A DNA stretch of 64,000 nt from Cyrtodaria siliqua (lineage: Eukaryota > Mollusca > Bivalvia > Adapedonta > Hiatellidae), in assembly GCA_037043455.1 (NCBI GenBank), contig JAWPHD010002616.1:124001-188000 (forward strand), in the 5' to 3' direction. A program made the translations under genes and the position numbers. The notes beneath the pieces were generated by a model. That model saw only the letters and a list, made by a program, of their open reading frames with translations, was not told where the DNA came from and did no database searches. Below, piece after piece: positions 45,136-56,162 of the stretch (position 1 is the stretch's first letter; each line of letters opens with the position of its first letter).

Positions 45136-47829
45136 AATGCTCTTGCAGTTTATTTAACAAAATAATTTATGTTGCATGTTTAAACCTGAGCTAGACAAGA
45201 AATGATTTCCGTGTGTTGCAAACAAAAACCTCACTCATTTGCTCAGCCGTGAGCCAGCACTAGCTCGTAGCCGATGGAATTTGGTATATGTATTCCAAGT
45301 TTCCCGCAGTAAAGCATTTATAAAACTACAGATATTCAAGCGTTCATCTTGCCATTCAAAACTGTTGCTAATGTTGTTGACGCCCCTGAGCAGCCATTTT
45401 GAAAACTTTTGTCATTTTGATTTTTCCTGTTTGAGCTTAAAGCAGGTTATAAACACTGCAGCTGTTACACGTATCAACCTTATACCCTTTGAACATATAA
45501 TAAAACAAGCTGTTTTTGTTATTTCTCTTCCTCGTTACTAATGATTAAATTATTTGCAATCTCTCGAAGCAAGGGAAATCGTGTTGGTAGTATAAGTATG
45601 CATGTTTGGTAAGGAAACCGCCCGCTACGTGTCAACAGTTCAGCCAGCGATTTGGCTCCATGCCAACCTTCAAGATCGATAATTTTCTCCGATTTATTCT
45701 GATTAACCCTTATTTACTGAATTCAGTTAAGGTTGAATTCCCCACACATGTGTATTATGTGATTAGTCATAATTAGTCATTTTAAATAATAATAATAAAA
45801 AATGATGCCATGCGAGATATCATGCATGAGGGAAAATTCCTATGGGCGTACATTTGAGAAATAACAATTTAAATTTAGGTGCATATACCATTTGTATTTA
45901 TTGTTTTGTTCCTTACATATGGTCCAAGAGGACATATATATTATGTATTTACTGAACAAAACAGACACATGTCAATCTTGATTTTTTTTTTAAAAAAAAA
46001 TCACGGCGTCCTGTTAGTTTTTCTACATAACGTTCAGCCATTAATATTATTAATAAGAATAGTATAAAGCAAAGAGTTTTTGCATATTATTAACTATATA
46101 TTGTATTATTAACTATATATTGCACCAATAAGATATTTTAAACCTATGGTAGAAAAAGACGACAAAATAAAAACTCAAAATTTTATTTAATTATATTCAA
46201 GCATGTTTAAAGTCAAAATGATGGATAAATAAATCCGGACACTAATTTCAATGCTTGATAAAAACTTCAAGATTGCCGTGTCCCTTTAAGGTTGTACAAA
46301 TCTATCATTGTCGTCCATTTAAAAGCTGATATGACATAACGAAAATGCGGGATAGAGAACAAAATGAATTGAGAGTTAACGATCAGGATGACATTGCAAA
46401 ACATAAATGAAAATGTTTGAGGCTTCTACGCAACACAGCTGTAACTACATATTAATGAAGACGAAGACACAGCAGTGTTCCGTTGAACCTTTGAATGTTT
46501 TGTAATGAGGTATTTCTTATTAGGTCATTCTCTTTGTTTTTCATTTGTACATCTTAATAATGCACCAAAGCTTTCAAATTATAAAAACAAAACAAAAACA
46601 AAATCAAAACAAAAGACAACATTAATAAAACAACTATTCTTAAGTTGTGTATACCAATCAACATTTATTCATTATTTTTGACATAGACAACATATAAGTG
46701 TGTGGTTGGAACATTTGTCCAGTATTACGTGACAATACCAAATACTGACACGTGTTCTTTCGGAAGTAAAACACCGATATATTTAATAAGATATTTGTGA
46801 CTAAAAATAGGTGATTATTACAATTAATTTTCATTTATAAACATGACCTCATATTTCAGCTGGAAATATTTACCCAAGAAACAGTAAACATCGTTCCCCA
46901 CTGTAGGATATTTATTGCGTGGGTTCAGTCGCTAACTTTAAGTTTACCTTTTCATTTGTTCACCTTTATATTAACTTATCATATGATTTTTTGCATAAAA
47001 TGAGTCATATATAATTCTCAAAAAAACGATTCATATGATGTGTATATAATAGGACATTCATATAATTTTTATTTGAGAATAAATTCATAAACGTTTATTT
47101 TTTTAAACACACACCTTTTCTTTTATTTTTAAGAAAATGGTTTGTCAACTTTGCTCCTCATATGATACTTATATGATTCTTACATACAAAGTTTTATATA
47201 AGAAACATGTACTGCTCCTTGTTTTTATACGCAGAGTACTCAAATGACAAATTGTCGGAACCAGTCAGATTTAATCCGTAGTAGTTTCGTATAGCATTTT
47301 TTGAAATATCTTAATGTATGGTTTAAAAAGCGTTGCCTAACAGAAGGCTCGAACCCTGAACCTTTGGTTCACTCTAACAGTTGGATTGTTGCGGTATTAA
47401 CTAGTATATAACAAATGCCACGATTTGCAATCTGATTGGTTCCGATAATTTGGCATGTGAGCGAAGAGACGTATCCTATATTAGGTATTCTATGAAAATC
47501 GCATAAGAACCACATGATATTTATATGTGGCAACATTGGTAGTGTATATTATTATTATTATTATTATTATACTCAAGCACTGTCACGAGTGTATTCCGTA
47601 CTTGTAAATATGGAAAACGTTTTTATTTACCCCGCCCATTTTTCTTGGCGTTCCTTAAATTTTTCTATTGATCGTGTTAGACCGAATGTGTCAGTTTATT
47701 GCACACGTCTTAAAAAGACATTAGTCGCTCCAAACATGTTGTATTTTCTTGAGACCATGTTTGTTCTTGGCTAAGCCCGACATTTCCGGACTGTTCATGT
47801 CTATTTGTGATGTAGTTGGCTATAACTTA
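45136..47829. other. No gene seen; small repeat relics
   Basis: Contains a solitary CCGTGTCCCTTTAA (46276-46290) resembling one end of a TTAA MITE, the reverse copy of the 40.3-kb repeat (46990-47240) and an (ATT)n tract at 47541-47569. Open frames at 45239 and 47514 have no support. Confidence 0.45.
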
Positions 47830-49690
47830 ATGCGGTACATGCGAGCATGGGTTCGTTGACTACCACTCAACATAGAGTTTGACGTCATGGTTCGTTGACT
47901 TAGTACCGCCCAACACGGTACCTGGTGGCATGGTTCGTTGACTTAGTACCGCCCAACACGGTACCTGATGGCATGTGTTCGTTGACTACCACTTAACATG
48001 GTACCTGATGGCATGTGTTCGTTGACTACCACTTAACATGGTACCTGATGGCATGTGTTCGTTGACTACCACTTAACATGGTACCTGATGGCATGTGTTC
48101 GTTGACTACCACTTAACATGGTACCTGATGGCATGTGTTCGTTGACTACCACTTAACATGGTACCTGATGTCATGTGTTCGTTGACTACCACTTAACATG
48201 GTACCTGATGGCATGTGTTCGTTATGGTACCTGATGGCATGGGTTCGTTGACTACCACTTAACATGGTACCTGATGGCATGTGTTCGTTGACTACCACTT
48301 AACATGGTACCTGATGGCATGTGTTCGTTGACTACCACTTAACATGGTACCTGATGGCATGTGTTCGTTGACTACCACTTAACATGGTACCTGATGGCAT
48401 GTGTTCGTTGACTACCACTTAACATGGTACCTGATGGCATGTGTTCGTTGACTACCACTTAACATGGTACCTGATGGCATGTGTTCGTTGACTACCACTT
48501 AACATGGTACCTGATGGCATGTGTTCGTTGACTACCACTTAACATGGTACCTGATGGCATGTGTTCGTTGACTACCACTTAACACGCTACCTGATGGCAC
48601 GGATGTTGACCACCGTTCAACACGGTATCTGACTCAACACGGTACCTGAATGCATTGGTTCATTGACAACCGCTTAACATGGTACGTGATGGCATGGGTG
48701 TTGACCACCGTTCAACACGGTGCCTGACTCAACACGGTATCTGATTCAACACGGTACCTGATGGCATGGGTTCGTTGACTACCGCTCATCACGGTACCTG
48801 ACTCAACAGGGTATCTGACTCAACACGTTACCTGAGGGCATGGGTTCGTTGATGCATGGGTTCGTTGACCTTTGCTCATCACGGTACCTGCCTCAAAACG
48901 GTACCTGATGACATGGGTGCGTTGACTACCGCTTAACACGGTACCTGATGGTATGGGTGTTGACTACCGCTCAACACGGTACCTGACTCAACAAGGTACC
49001 TGATGGCGTGGGTGTTGACTACCGCTCAACACGGTATCTGACTCAACACGGTACCTGATGGCATGGTTCGTTGATTTATTACCGCTCAACACGGTACCTG
49101 ATGGCATGTGTTCGTTGACTACCGCTAAACATGGTTCCTGATGGCATGGGTTCGTTGACTACCGCTTAACATGCTACCTGATGGCACGGGTGTTAACCAC
49201 CGTTCAACACGGTATCTGACTCAACACGGTATCTGACTCAACACGGTACCTGAATGCATGGGTTCATTGACAACCGCTTAACATGGTACGTGATGGCATG
49301 GGTGTTGACCACCGTTCAACACGGTGCCTGACTCAACACGGTATCTGATTCAACACGGTACCTGATGGCATGGGTTCGTTGACTACCGCTCATCACGGTA
49401 CCTGACTCAACACGGTATCTGACTCAACACGTTACCTGAGGGCATGGGTTCGTTGATGCATGGGTTCGTCGACCTTTGCTCAACACGGTACCTGCCTCAA
49501 CACGGTACCTGATGACATGGGTGCGTTGACTATCGCTTAACACGGTACCTGATGGTATGGGTGTTGACTACCGCTCAGAACGGTACCTGACTCAACACGG
49601 TACCTGACTCAACACGGTACCTGATGCATGGGTTCGTTGACTACTACTTATATTGAGAGGTATTAGGCTTGACTACCACTGAACATGGTA
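47830..49690 (+). repeat. 40-bp minisatellite with KpnI site and higher-order blocks
   Basis: The centre (about 47980-48590) has some 15 nearly identical 40-bp units with GGTACCTGATGGCATGTGTT, CGTTGACTACC and ACTTAACAT. On both sides the units diverge and mix with ACTCAACACGGTATCTG variants. A block of about 450 bp at 48586-49050 is repeated at 49173-49640. The centre is young and the flanks old, as expected from unequal exchange. Confidence 0.9.
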
Positions 49691-50749
49691 TCTGAGGTCA
49701 TGTGACCGTTAATTAACACCCAAATCGGTAACCGATATCATGAGGTCGTTTTTCGCACAGAAAAATAATATAGGCGGAATGATACGGATGTGATGGATGT
49801 GGTTGTTTCACTAGTTTATTTAAATATATGTATATATATCATTAATGCCTACTGATGAACATACGCTCTGATTTACCGCATCTTCAAGATTGTCCCTAGC
49901 CGAATCAAGTACTGTCTTAATAAAGTTATACGAGCAGATACTTTCACCACATGACGGCTGACAGTTTGACCAGCCACACTAAACATGTCGTCTATAATAC
50001 AGTTTAACGACACTCGCGTCATATTTATACAGCCTCGACAATGGTGCGAATAAGACTCGTTACCATAATTACTTATATAAACGCTTGCTTAACCCTATCT
50101 TACCTTTGATACACACCATACCAGTCATCTGTCATCATTTCCTGTATCTATAATGCTTGATAATGTTTATGATGTTTAAGAACATGTCGATTTTTACGGA
50201 TGGCGGGAGGTATACTCTACTGGTTCAGGAAAGCCTCTACCACATTTTTAAAAAAAAATAAAATCGACGTTAGCTGTAAAATATTCAGTTTTCATCCAAT
50301 TTTCAAATCGAAGGTAGTTTTATTTACCCCACTAAAACTTCATGTTCCAATATTATATAATCTATGTAAGTTCTTTTTTTTCATTATTTATATAAATGCG
50401 TTAAAGCCTTTGGCTGAAACATGCACCCAAAACAATAATTCACATGACGTGGTCCGAGTATTAACTTCCATACCCCATCCAACCCCTTCTCCAAGAAGCG
50501 AAAATGGCGGTTGGTTGGGGTATGCAATAAAACCTTAATTTCGGCTTAAAAGGTTGTATATTGTAAAATTAAAACATTTAGTAGGTAATTTAAAACAGGT
50601 TATTGCATTTTCTAAGTAAAAAATGTTTTTAAACGTGTTTTATTGTCGAAATATCCGTTATAAAATCCTGCAAACATAAGCTTTCCCATCGCTTAATGGA
50701 ATTAAGTCGGGACCACATAATGAGTTCAGAAAATAAGTATCACTAGATT
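49691..50749. other. No gene seen
   Basis: AT-rich. A stretch at 50196-50250 (ATGGCGGGAGGTATAC, ACTGGTTCAGG, CTCTACCAC) resembles 40553-40610, so it is part of a dispersed repeat rather than a gene. Confidence 0.45.
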
Positions 50750-51720
50750 TTTTTTCTGAAATCAAATTTAAAGAAATACTCTGGAAGAATCTATAGTTTA
50801 TGAGAAACCGGGGCTAACCGGGATGATTTGATAAAATATCATTCAATGGATTCTCCGGAAGAATCTATAGCTTACATCAAGGTCCAGCTAAGCTTTTCTG
50901 TAAAACAGAATTTGAAGAACAAAATGCCACTAAAACTAATGGAGCTTTCTTGTAGAAATTCGAAATTGATTATCAGGAATCTCCGAAAGAATCTATAGTC
51001 CATCACAATGACCGGCTGAGCCTTCTTGCTGAAATCAAATTTAAAAGAACATGATATTCTGGAAGAATATATAGCTTATCACTATTAGCAACCGTTACTA
51101 ACCAGGATCTTTTGATGAATTATAATTCATTGATCAGGATGTTCCGAAAGAATCTATAGTTTATCTCTAGGTCCAACTGAGCTTTCATGCGGAAAACAAA
51201 AATCCAGTACCAGTATGTATACTTCAATATAATCTGTAGTTTATCACTAGCTCCCACTAAGCTTTCTTAGTGAAACAGAATTTGAAGAACAAAATACTTC
51301 GGGAGAATCTATGGTATATCACTAAAACTAACGGATTTGTCTTGAAGAAATTCGAATTAAATCATCAGGACACTCCGAAAGAATCTATAGTCCATCACTC
51401 GGACCAGCTGAACTTTCTTGAAGAAATTCGAATTTAATCGTCAAGCTACTCAGAAATAATATATAGTTCATCACTAGGATCAACTGAGCTTACATGCTGA
51501 AATCAAATTTAAAGAACGGGACTAACCGGGATCGTTTACCGAAATATAATTCAATGGTCAGTCAATACTCCGAAAGAATAGATATAGTTTATCACTATGA
51601 GCAACTGAATTTTCTTGAAGAAATTCGAATTTAATCATCAGATTAGTCCGAAAGAATCTATAGTTTATTATAAGGACCAACTGAATTTTCTCGTTGACAA
51701 AAAAAAAGCATGAAAGGAGA
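50750..51720 (+). repeat. Degenerate tandem repeat with GAATCTATAG motif
   Basis: A dozen or more diverged units of about 65 bp around GAAAGAATCTATAGTTTATC, AACTGAGCTTTCTTG and AAATTCGAATTTAATCATCA, arranged in alternating types. No coding sequence. Confidence 0.7.
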
Positions 51721-51734
51721 AATCTGGAAATCGT

Positions 51735-51975
51735 CGAACACAATAAATACAAAAAAATATTGCAGTCTCGGTATGATTGAGACGGTAGTGAAAGGTGCCT
51801 GCTACCGTTCACGCCCTCTAGCCCCGGGTTGAGCAGAACTTAATATTTAAAATGCCAATAGCACATAAACATGAGCCATCCCGAAGATGGTATGCATATG
51901 ACGGTGAAAACAATGGGCAAAATAAATTAACTGAAATTTAGCTGGGAGCAGAGATTATGAAGCCTGCCTATCACA
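51735..51975 (+). repeat. Repeat family C, long copy
   Basis: Matches 35945-36345 with a shorter hairpin part: GCAGTCTCGGTATGATTGAG, CACGCCCTCTAGCCCCGGG, GAAGATGGTATGCATATGA and AAACAATGGGCAAAATAA. The tandem duplication of the other long copy is absent. The following bases return to the GAATCT repeat, so it is inserted in that array. Confidence 0.65.
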
Positions 51976-52079
51976 GGTAACACTCAAACGAATCTGGAGA
52001 AAGAATCTTTAGTTTATCACGTATGACCTTGCTGCTGTAGAAACTATCTAGCATATGAGCATGTACAGTTTTAAATAAA

Positions 52080-52145
52080 GATGGTGGGGTGGGGGTTGTT
52101 TGGTGGGGGGGGGGGGGGGGGGGTGGGGGGGTGGGGGGTGGAAGG
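52080..52145 (+). repeat. G-run, potential quadruplex
   Basis: GGTGGGGTGGGGGTTG followed by a run of about 20 G and several GGGG blocks. Four-strand folding is possible; long homopolymers are also prone to assembly length errors. Confidence 0.8.
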
Positions 52146-53170
52146 AAGGCAGAGGATGATTTGTATTTATATATCTTAAAATAAATACAGAAACAGGATT
52201 TTTTTTGTCAAATAAAAGAAATATATGGAGTCTTATTATTTCTTCTTGCTAATATTCTAAAATGAAAGTTTATTTTTTTTTATTTTGTAGATTGTGTTTG
52301 TTCGCTTCTGCTAGTGTTGTTAGTTTGTTCAATGAACTATGTGTATTATGCGTTTGACCCGGAATCTACTAAATTAAGTATGTAGATCTTTCAAAACACA
52401 CACGTCTTCTTTGCTGTCTCATAAAACATATATATTTAAAAACATATTACCATTTCAAATATATCTAGGGAATATGTCCTTGGTTTTATATGAAGGTCTT
52501 TATATGCAAGTCTATTTTTATAATAAAATATGCACTTAAAAATCTATTTTAAGATAAATTAGTTTAAATCCAAGCTAATATAATATTTGAGACTGTAGTA
52601 TAAGAGATAGTTACAGAGGAATAGAACTCTCTAAAAAAATAAAACAACTATGAAAGAATATATTTAAAATATGCATAGGTTCGCTGCATTGATAATGTAT
52701 ATATACTAGTCACAAATCTTAAGTACCCACCAAAGAAAATGTCAGTAATATTTCTCATTGTTTTGTCATTTTAAATCACGCTTGATTGGTGGTATACTTG
52801 TTAGGTATAGTTGTATAGTTCTTACACGAGATGGGATACCAACATGTTTATTTATAAGTCGATGTGTTTTATTAGAAATAAATTATAACAATAATACAAT
52901 TGGGTAAATAGGACTTTTGTTAAATATGCGTGTATATATTGTGTCACTTACACGGGATACCAACATGTTTTTTTTATATATGTCTCTAGTTCGATAAGCA
53001 AGAATGCAGTTGTAAGTTGTCATGGGTGTCTATAAACGGGTAATATACGATACTGTAGGGGCTTGACAGAAATACCTTGTATCGTAGTTAGGGGTCAGAC
53101 TTAAACATGATGATGTGTGCTTGTGCAATAATAATAATAACAATAATAATAATAGTTTATTATTAAATAG

Positions 53171-53201
<31 letters not shown>

Positions 53202-53398
53202 GTCATTAAGTAGTAGTAGTAGTCGTATTTATTATTATTATTAATATTGCTATTTTGATTTGTATTGTATAATTATGTGTTGATTTTATTATTCATTTGT
53301 TAAATTATAATTAATATGTAACAAACATAGTCAATCAATCCATTCGGCCTAAAAGAACATCCCCAAGCCCATGTCTTTTTAACATATACTAAAGGAAA
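52146..53398. other. AT-rich stretch with (TAA)n tracts
   Basis: No gene. Trinucleotide tracts of AAT/ATT type lie at 53128-53250 and can pair with each other (AAT on the left, ATT on the right). Confidence 0.5.
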
Positions 53399-53822
53399 AA
53401 AGAAACGCAACTCGAGAATTTCCGCTATATAATGTATATAGTGCACACTTAATTCCACGTAATATTCCAAAGAAATGTAAAAAGAGGATTGCAGCTAATT
53501 AGCGAAAGGACACAACTGTGCTGTTTTAGACTTTTTAATCAAAGTACACTTTTTAACATGACGTTCGGACATTTCAGTACTGTATTTAATATAAAGAGAT
53601 GGCAAAATGTTACATCCTAAGTTTGCTCACCTGCTTGAGCTAAACGCGTAATCTATCAATAACGAAACTTTGAAGGCCCAACATTTGGTGTGTTATGTCT
53701 TGTTTTAGTATTTTTTTCCGACAGGAGGTTTTATGTAGTCATGTACCATTCGATTAACTGCAGCATATTATACAGAAAATATATAGCGGAAATTCCCGAG
53801 TTTCTTATCTTTTTTCCTTCAG
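53399..53822. mobile_element. Tc1/mariner-type MITE
   Basis: 424 bp with inverted ends CTAAAGGAAAAAAGA and TCTTTTTTCCTTCAG that extend inwards through CTCGAGAATTTCCGCTATAT. Left flank TA, right flank CA (a decayed TA). No coding capacity. Confidence 0.7.
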
Positions 53823-54163
53823 CAAATTTAATCTTGTGTTAGTAGCTTATTGTCATTGAATATAATCTAACCGTTGATCAGACAAGAATTATCATACACG
53901 TATTGCCTCGTTCCTTCGTCCAGATTTAAACTTTGCATAAAACATTCTTTGGTTTCTTATCTATTTGCCAATGGGGTTCTCGGATCACATATTTTATAAT
54001 CCAGTAGTCATTGCATTTCCTAAAGCAGTTTAATTCAACATTACTTATATATGCAGACTGCTAGAAGCCTTCTATGCACGTTTGTTTATTTCACGGAATG
54101 ACTTATGTTTGTATTTAATATTGCAAGTCAAGTGTTTATACACGCAAAGTTTAATAATCTTAA

Positions 54164-54432
54164 AGGGGTTGATGCACTGTTTTCAAACACGATTTATTTA
54201 AAAGGACTGCAAAGAACATAAATGGAGGCGACCATCTTGGAACGATGACGTCATCGCGCCTTTTTACCATATATATATGGCATATTGAAAAATACATTTT
54301 AAAGCAAAGAAAATCACTGCAAATTGAATAAAAATAAACATACATATTATATACATGTATAAACTGTATGCTTTTTTTCATTTGCAGCGATTTTCTTTAA
54401 AAGACATGTTTGAAAATAGTGCATCAACCCCT
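54164..54432. mobile_element. TTAA-flanked MITE
   Basis: 269 bp with inverted ends AGGGGTTGATGCACTGTTTT and its near complement, similar over about 26 bp, flanked by TTAA at 54160-54163 and 54433-54436. It contains GATGACGTCATCG, a palindrome with a full CRE-like TGACGTCA core. Confidence 0.8.
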
Positions 54433-55973
54433 TTAAGTTTATATCTGACAGTTGAGTTGAATCGAGTTTTACGGCACAACAACTGATGAAGACCTTTAAC
54501 GAACATGACAAAAATGATAAAATGAACATTATTTCGAGGTGGGCGAGGGATGGCGTGAGTATTTAACCCCTCTGCTTTCTATATTTTGATAGAATCATTA
54601 ACTTAATAGCTGTTGGGACAGCGGACAATTCGAAAACAAATCTCAAATAACTTCAGTTACTTTTAATATGTTGCGGTAAAACGTTCAGGGTGTCTAAATT
54701 TAGACGTATCCAACACAATTTTGGATAGAAATTATAAAACAAACACTAAGTTCTAATTTTTGATGGAGCAGAAATTTGCATTGGAAATGCCCCATCGTAA
54801 ACTACTTTCGCATGTGACATTTTTATTTCTCAAAATATTTAAAAAATAAGGGCCATTTTGTTTACCACTAACATTTCCGTATCACTGATATTATTTAGGT
54901 ACTTTTTAATTTTTGTCGGGAAAGACCCAAAAACGTTAGCGCCCCATACTGCTTTATAATGTTTCAGTGGTTTTGTAAATATTTCAAGATCAAAAAACAC
55001 TTTGTCAGAAACAAGCGCCCTAAAAAATGTTATACTCGTAATAGCATGTTATTTATTATTGGTCAGTTGTTTAATTACGCATATCTAATTAGACACTCCA
55101 GATAATCTTGTAATAATCAATGAAAGATCAGACATCCTTGGTTATAACTGCCTCTTACAATATATCATTGAATAAAGAAAGTTGTTCAAAAGTTGTTCCA
55201 ACATAATGGCATTGCTACTTCACCCCACCCCCACCCCCGCATCCACGACCCTCCATTTCACCCCCACCCACAAACACACCGATAAAACTTGGTATTAAAA
55301 GGCTAAAATGTTTCTTCTGTTGTTTCGTTTATTTTATAAGCAATATTCCAACGCATTCATCAATTTAAAAGGACACACGTTAGTCTTGCTTTTTGTAAGC
55401 GCTACTAATGCCAAGTGGGCGTTCATACAATTCCTATAGGACGTTTCCCACAATGCCTTGCTGGTTTATAATGACTAAACTTCCGAAAAATGGAAGAACA
55501 TCTATCTCCGTGACTAAAAGTAGGATCATTTTAAATCGATTATTTTGAATCATTTCTATGCCATGTCTTCATTTTCCAATCGATGTTTTCTCAGTGTCTC
55601 TGCATACAAATACGAAATTTATTTATTTATTTGACATACCATCCTGTAACCCATCCAGTGTGGTATATCACCCACAACCCCCGATACAAATTGATTTTAT
55701 TTAAGTAGTAGATCAAGAAGAAAAGAATATTTCATGCACATTTTGTTGACTAAATAATATATAAATTGGAACATATATCAGCACAATACGTCAATCGTTG
55801 GATTTCAGAAATAATGCTGTATCATGTTGTCATTCATTATTTCGCATATGGGTAACTATACCATCGATCCGCACTAACACTTTTAGAAAATATGAATTAG
55901 TTAATTTAATTAACTTAGCGGTCGTATCTGGTCCTCCATGTGTCTTTCCTCCATGTGATATGTTTTAATACCA
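54433..55973. other. No gene seen
   Basis: AT-rich with a short C-rich stretch (55220-55275). No element ends recognised. Confidence 0.5.
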
Positions 55974-56159
55974 TTGGTAGTAAGGAAAACGAAATCCCCC
56001 GGGTTAGGGAAGCAGTCGAAAGGATCTGATGATCCGATTACACTGCTCAACATATTTGGAGACTTGGAGATGGACGTTGATGATCCAGCAAATCTGGATC
56101 TTCCAAAGTCTCCAAAGTCTGCCAACTCCAAAGGCAGTAAGCCCGTACTTCCACCGTAG
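55974..56159 (+). pseudogene. LINE ORF1 C-terminal tail
   Basis: 61 codons ending at TAG (56157-56159): acidic then Ser/Lys/Pro-rich (DLPKSPKSANSKGSKPVLPP). It lies directly before the endonuclease ORF of the LINE, the usual position of ORF1. No zinc knuckles remain, so only the last part of ORF1 is present. Confidence 0.55.
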
Positions 56160-56162
56160 TAA

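Noticed and set aside
45239..45541. 100-codon open frame
   Set aside because: Begins at a non-ATG codon and has no recognisable motif, splice sites or promoter; the length is compatible with chance.
50200..50538. 112-codon open frame beginning MAGGILYWF
   Set aside because: Its first part matches dispersed repeat sequence near 40553 and the rest is low-complexity AT-rich DNA.
54484..54505. CTGATGA followed by CGAAC, a possible hammerhead ribozyme core
   Set aside because: The required CGAAAC-type strand and the three stems cannot be formed around it.
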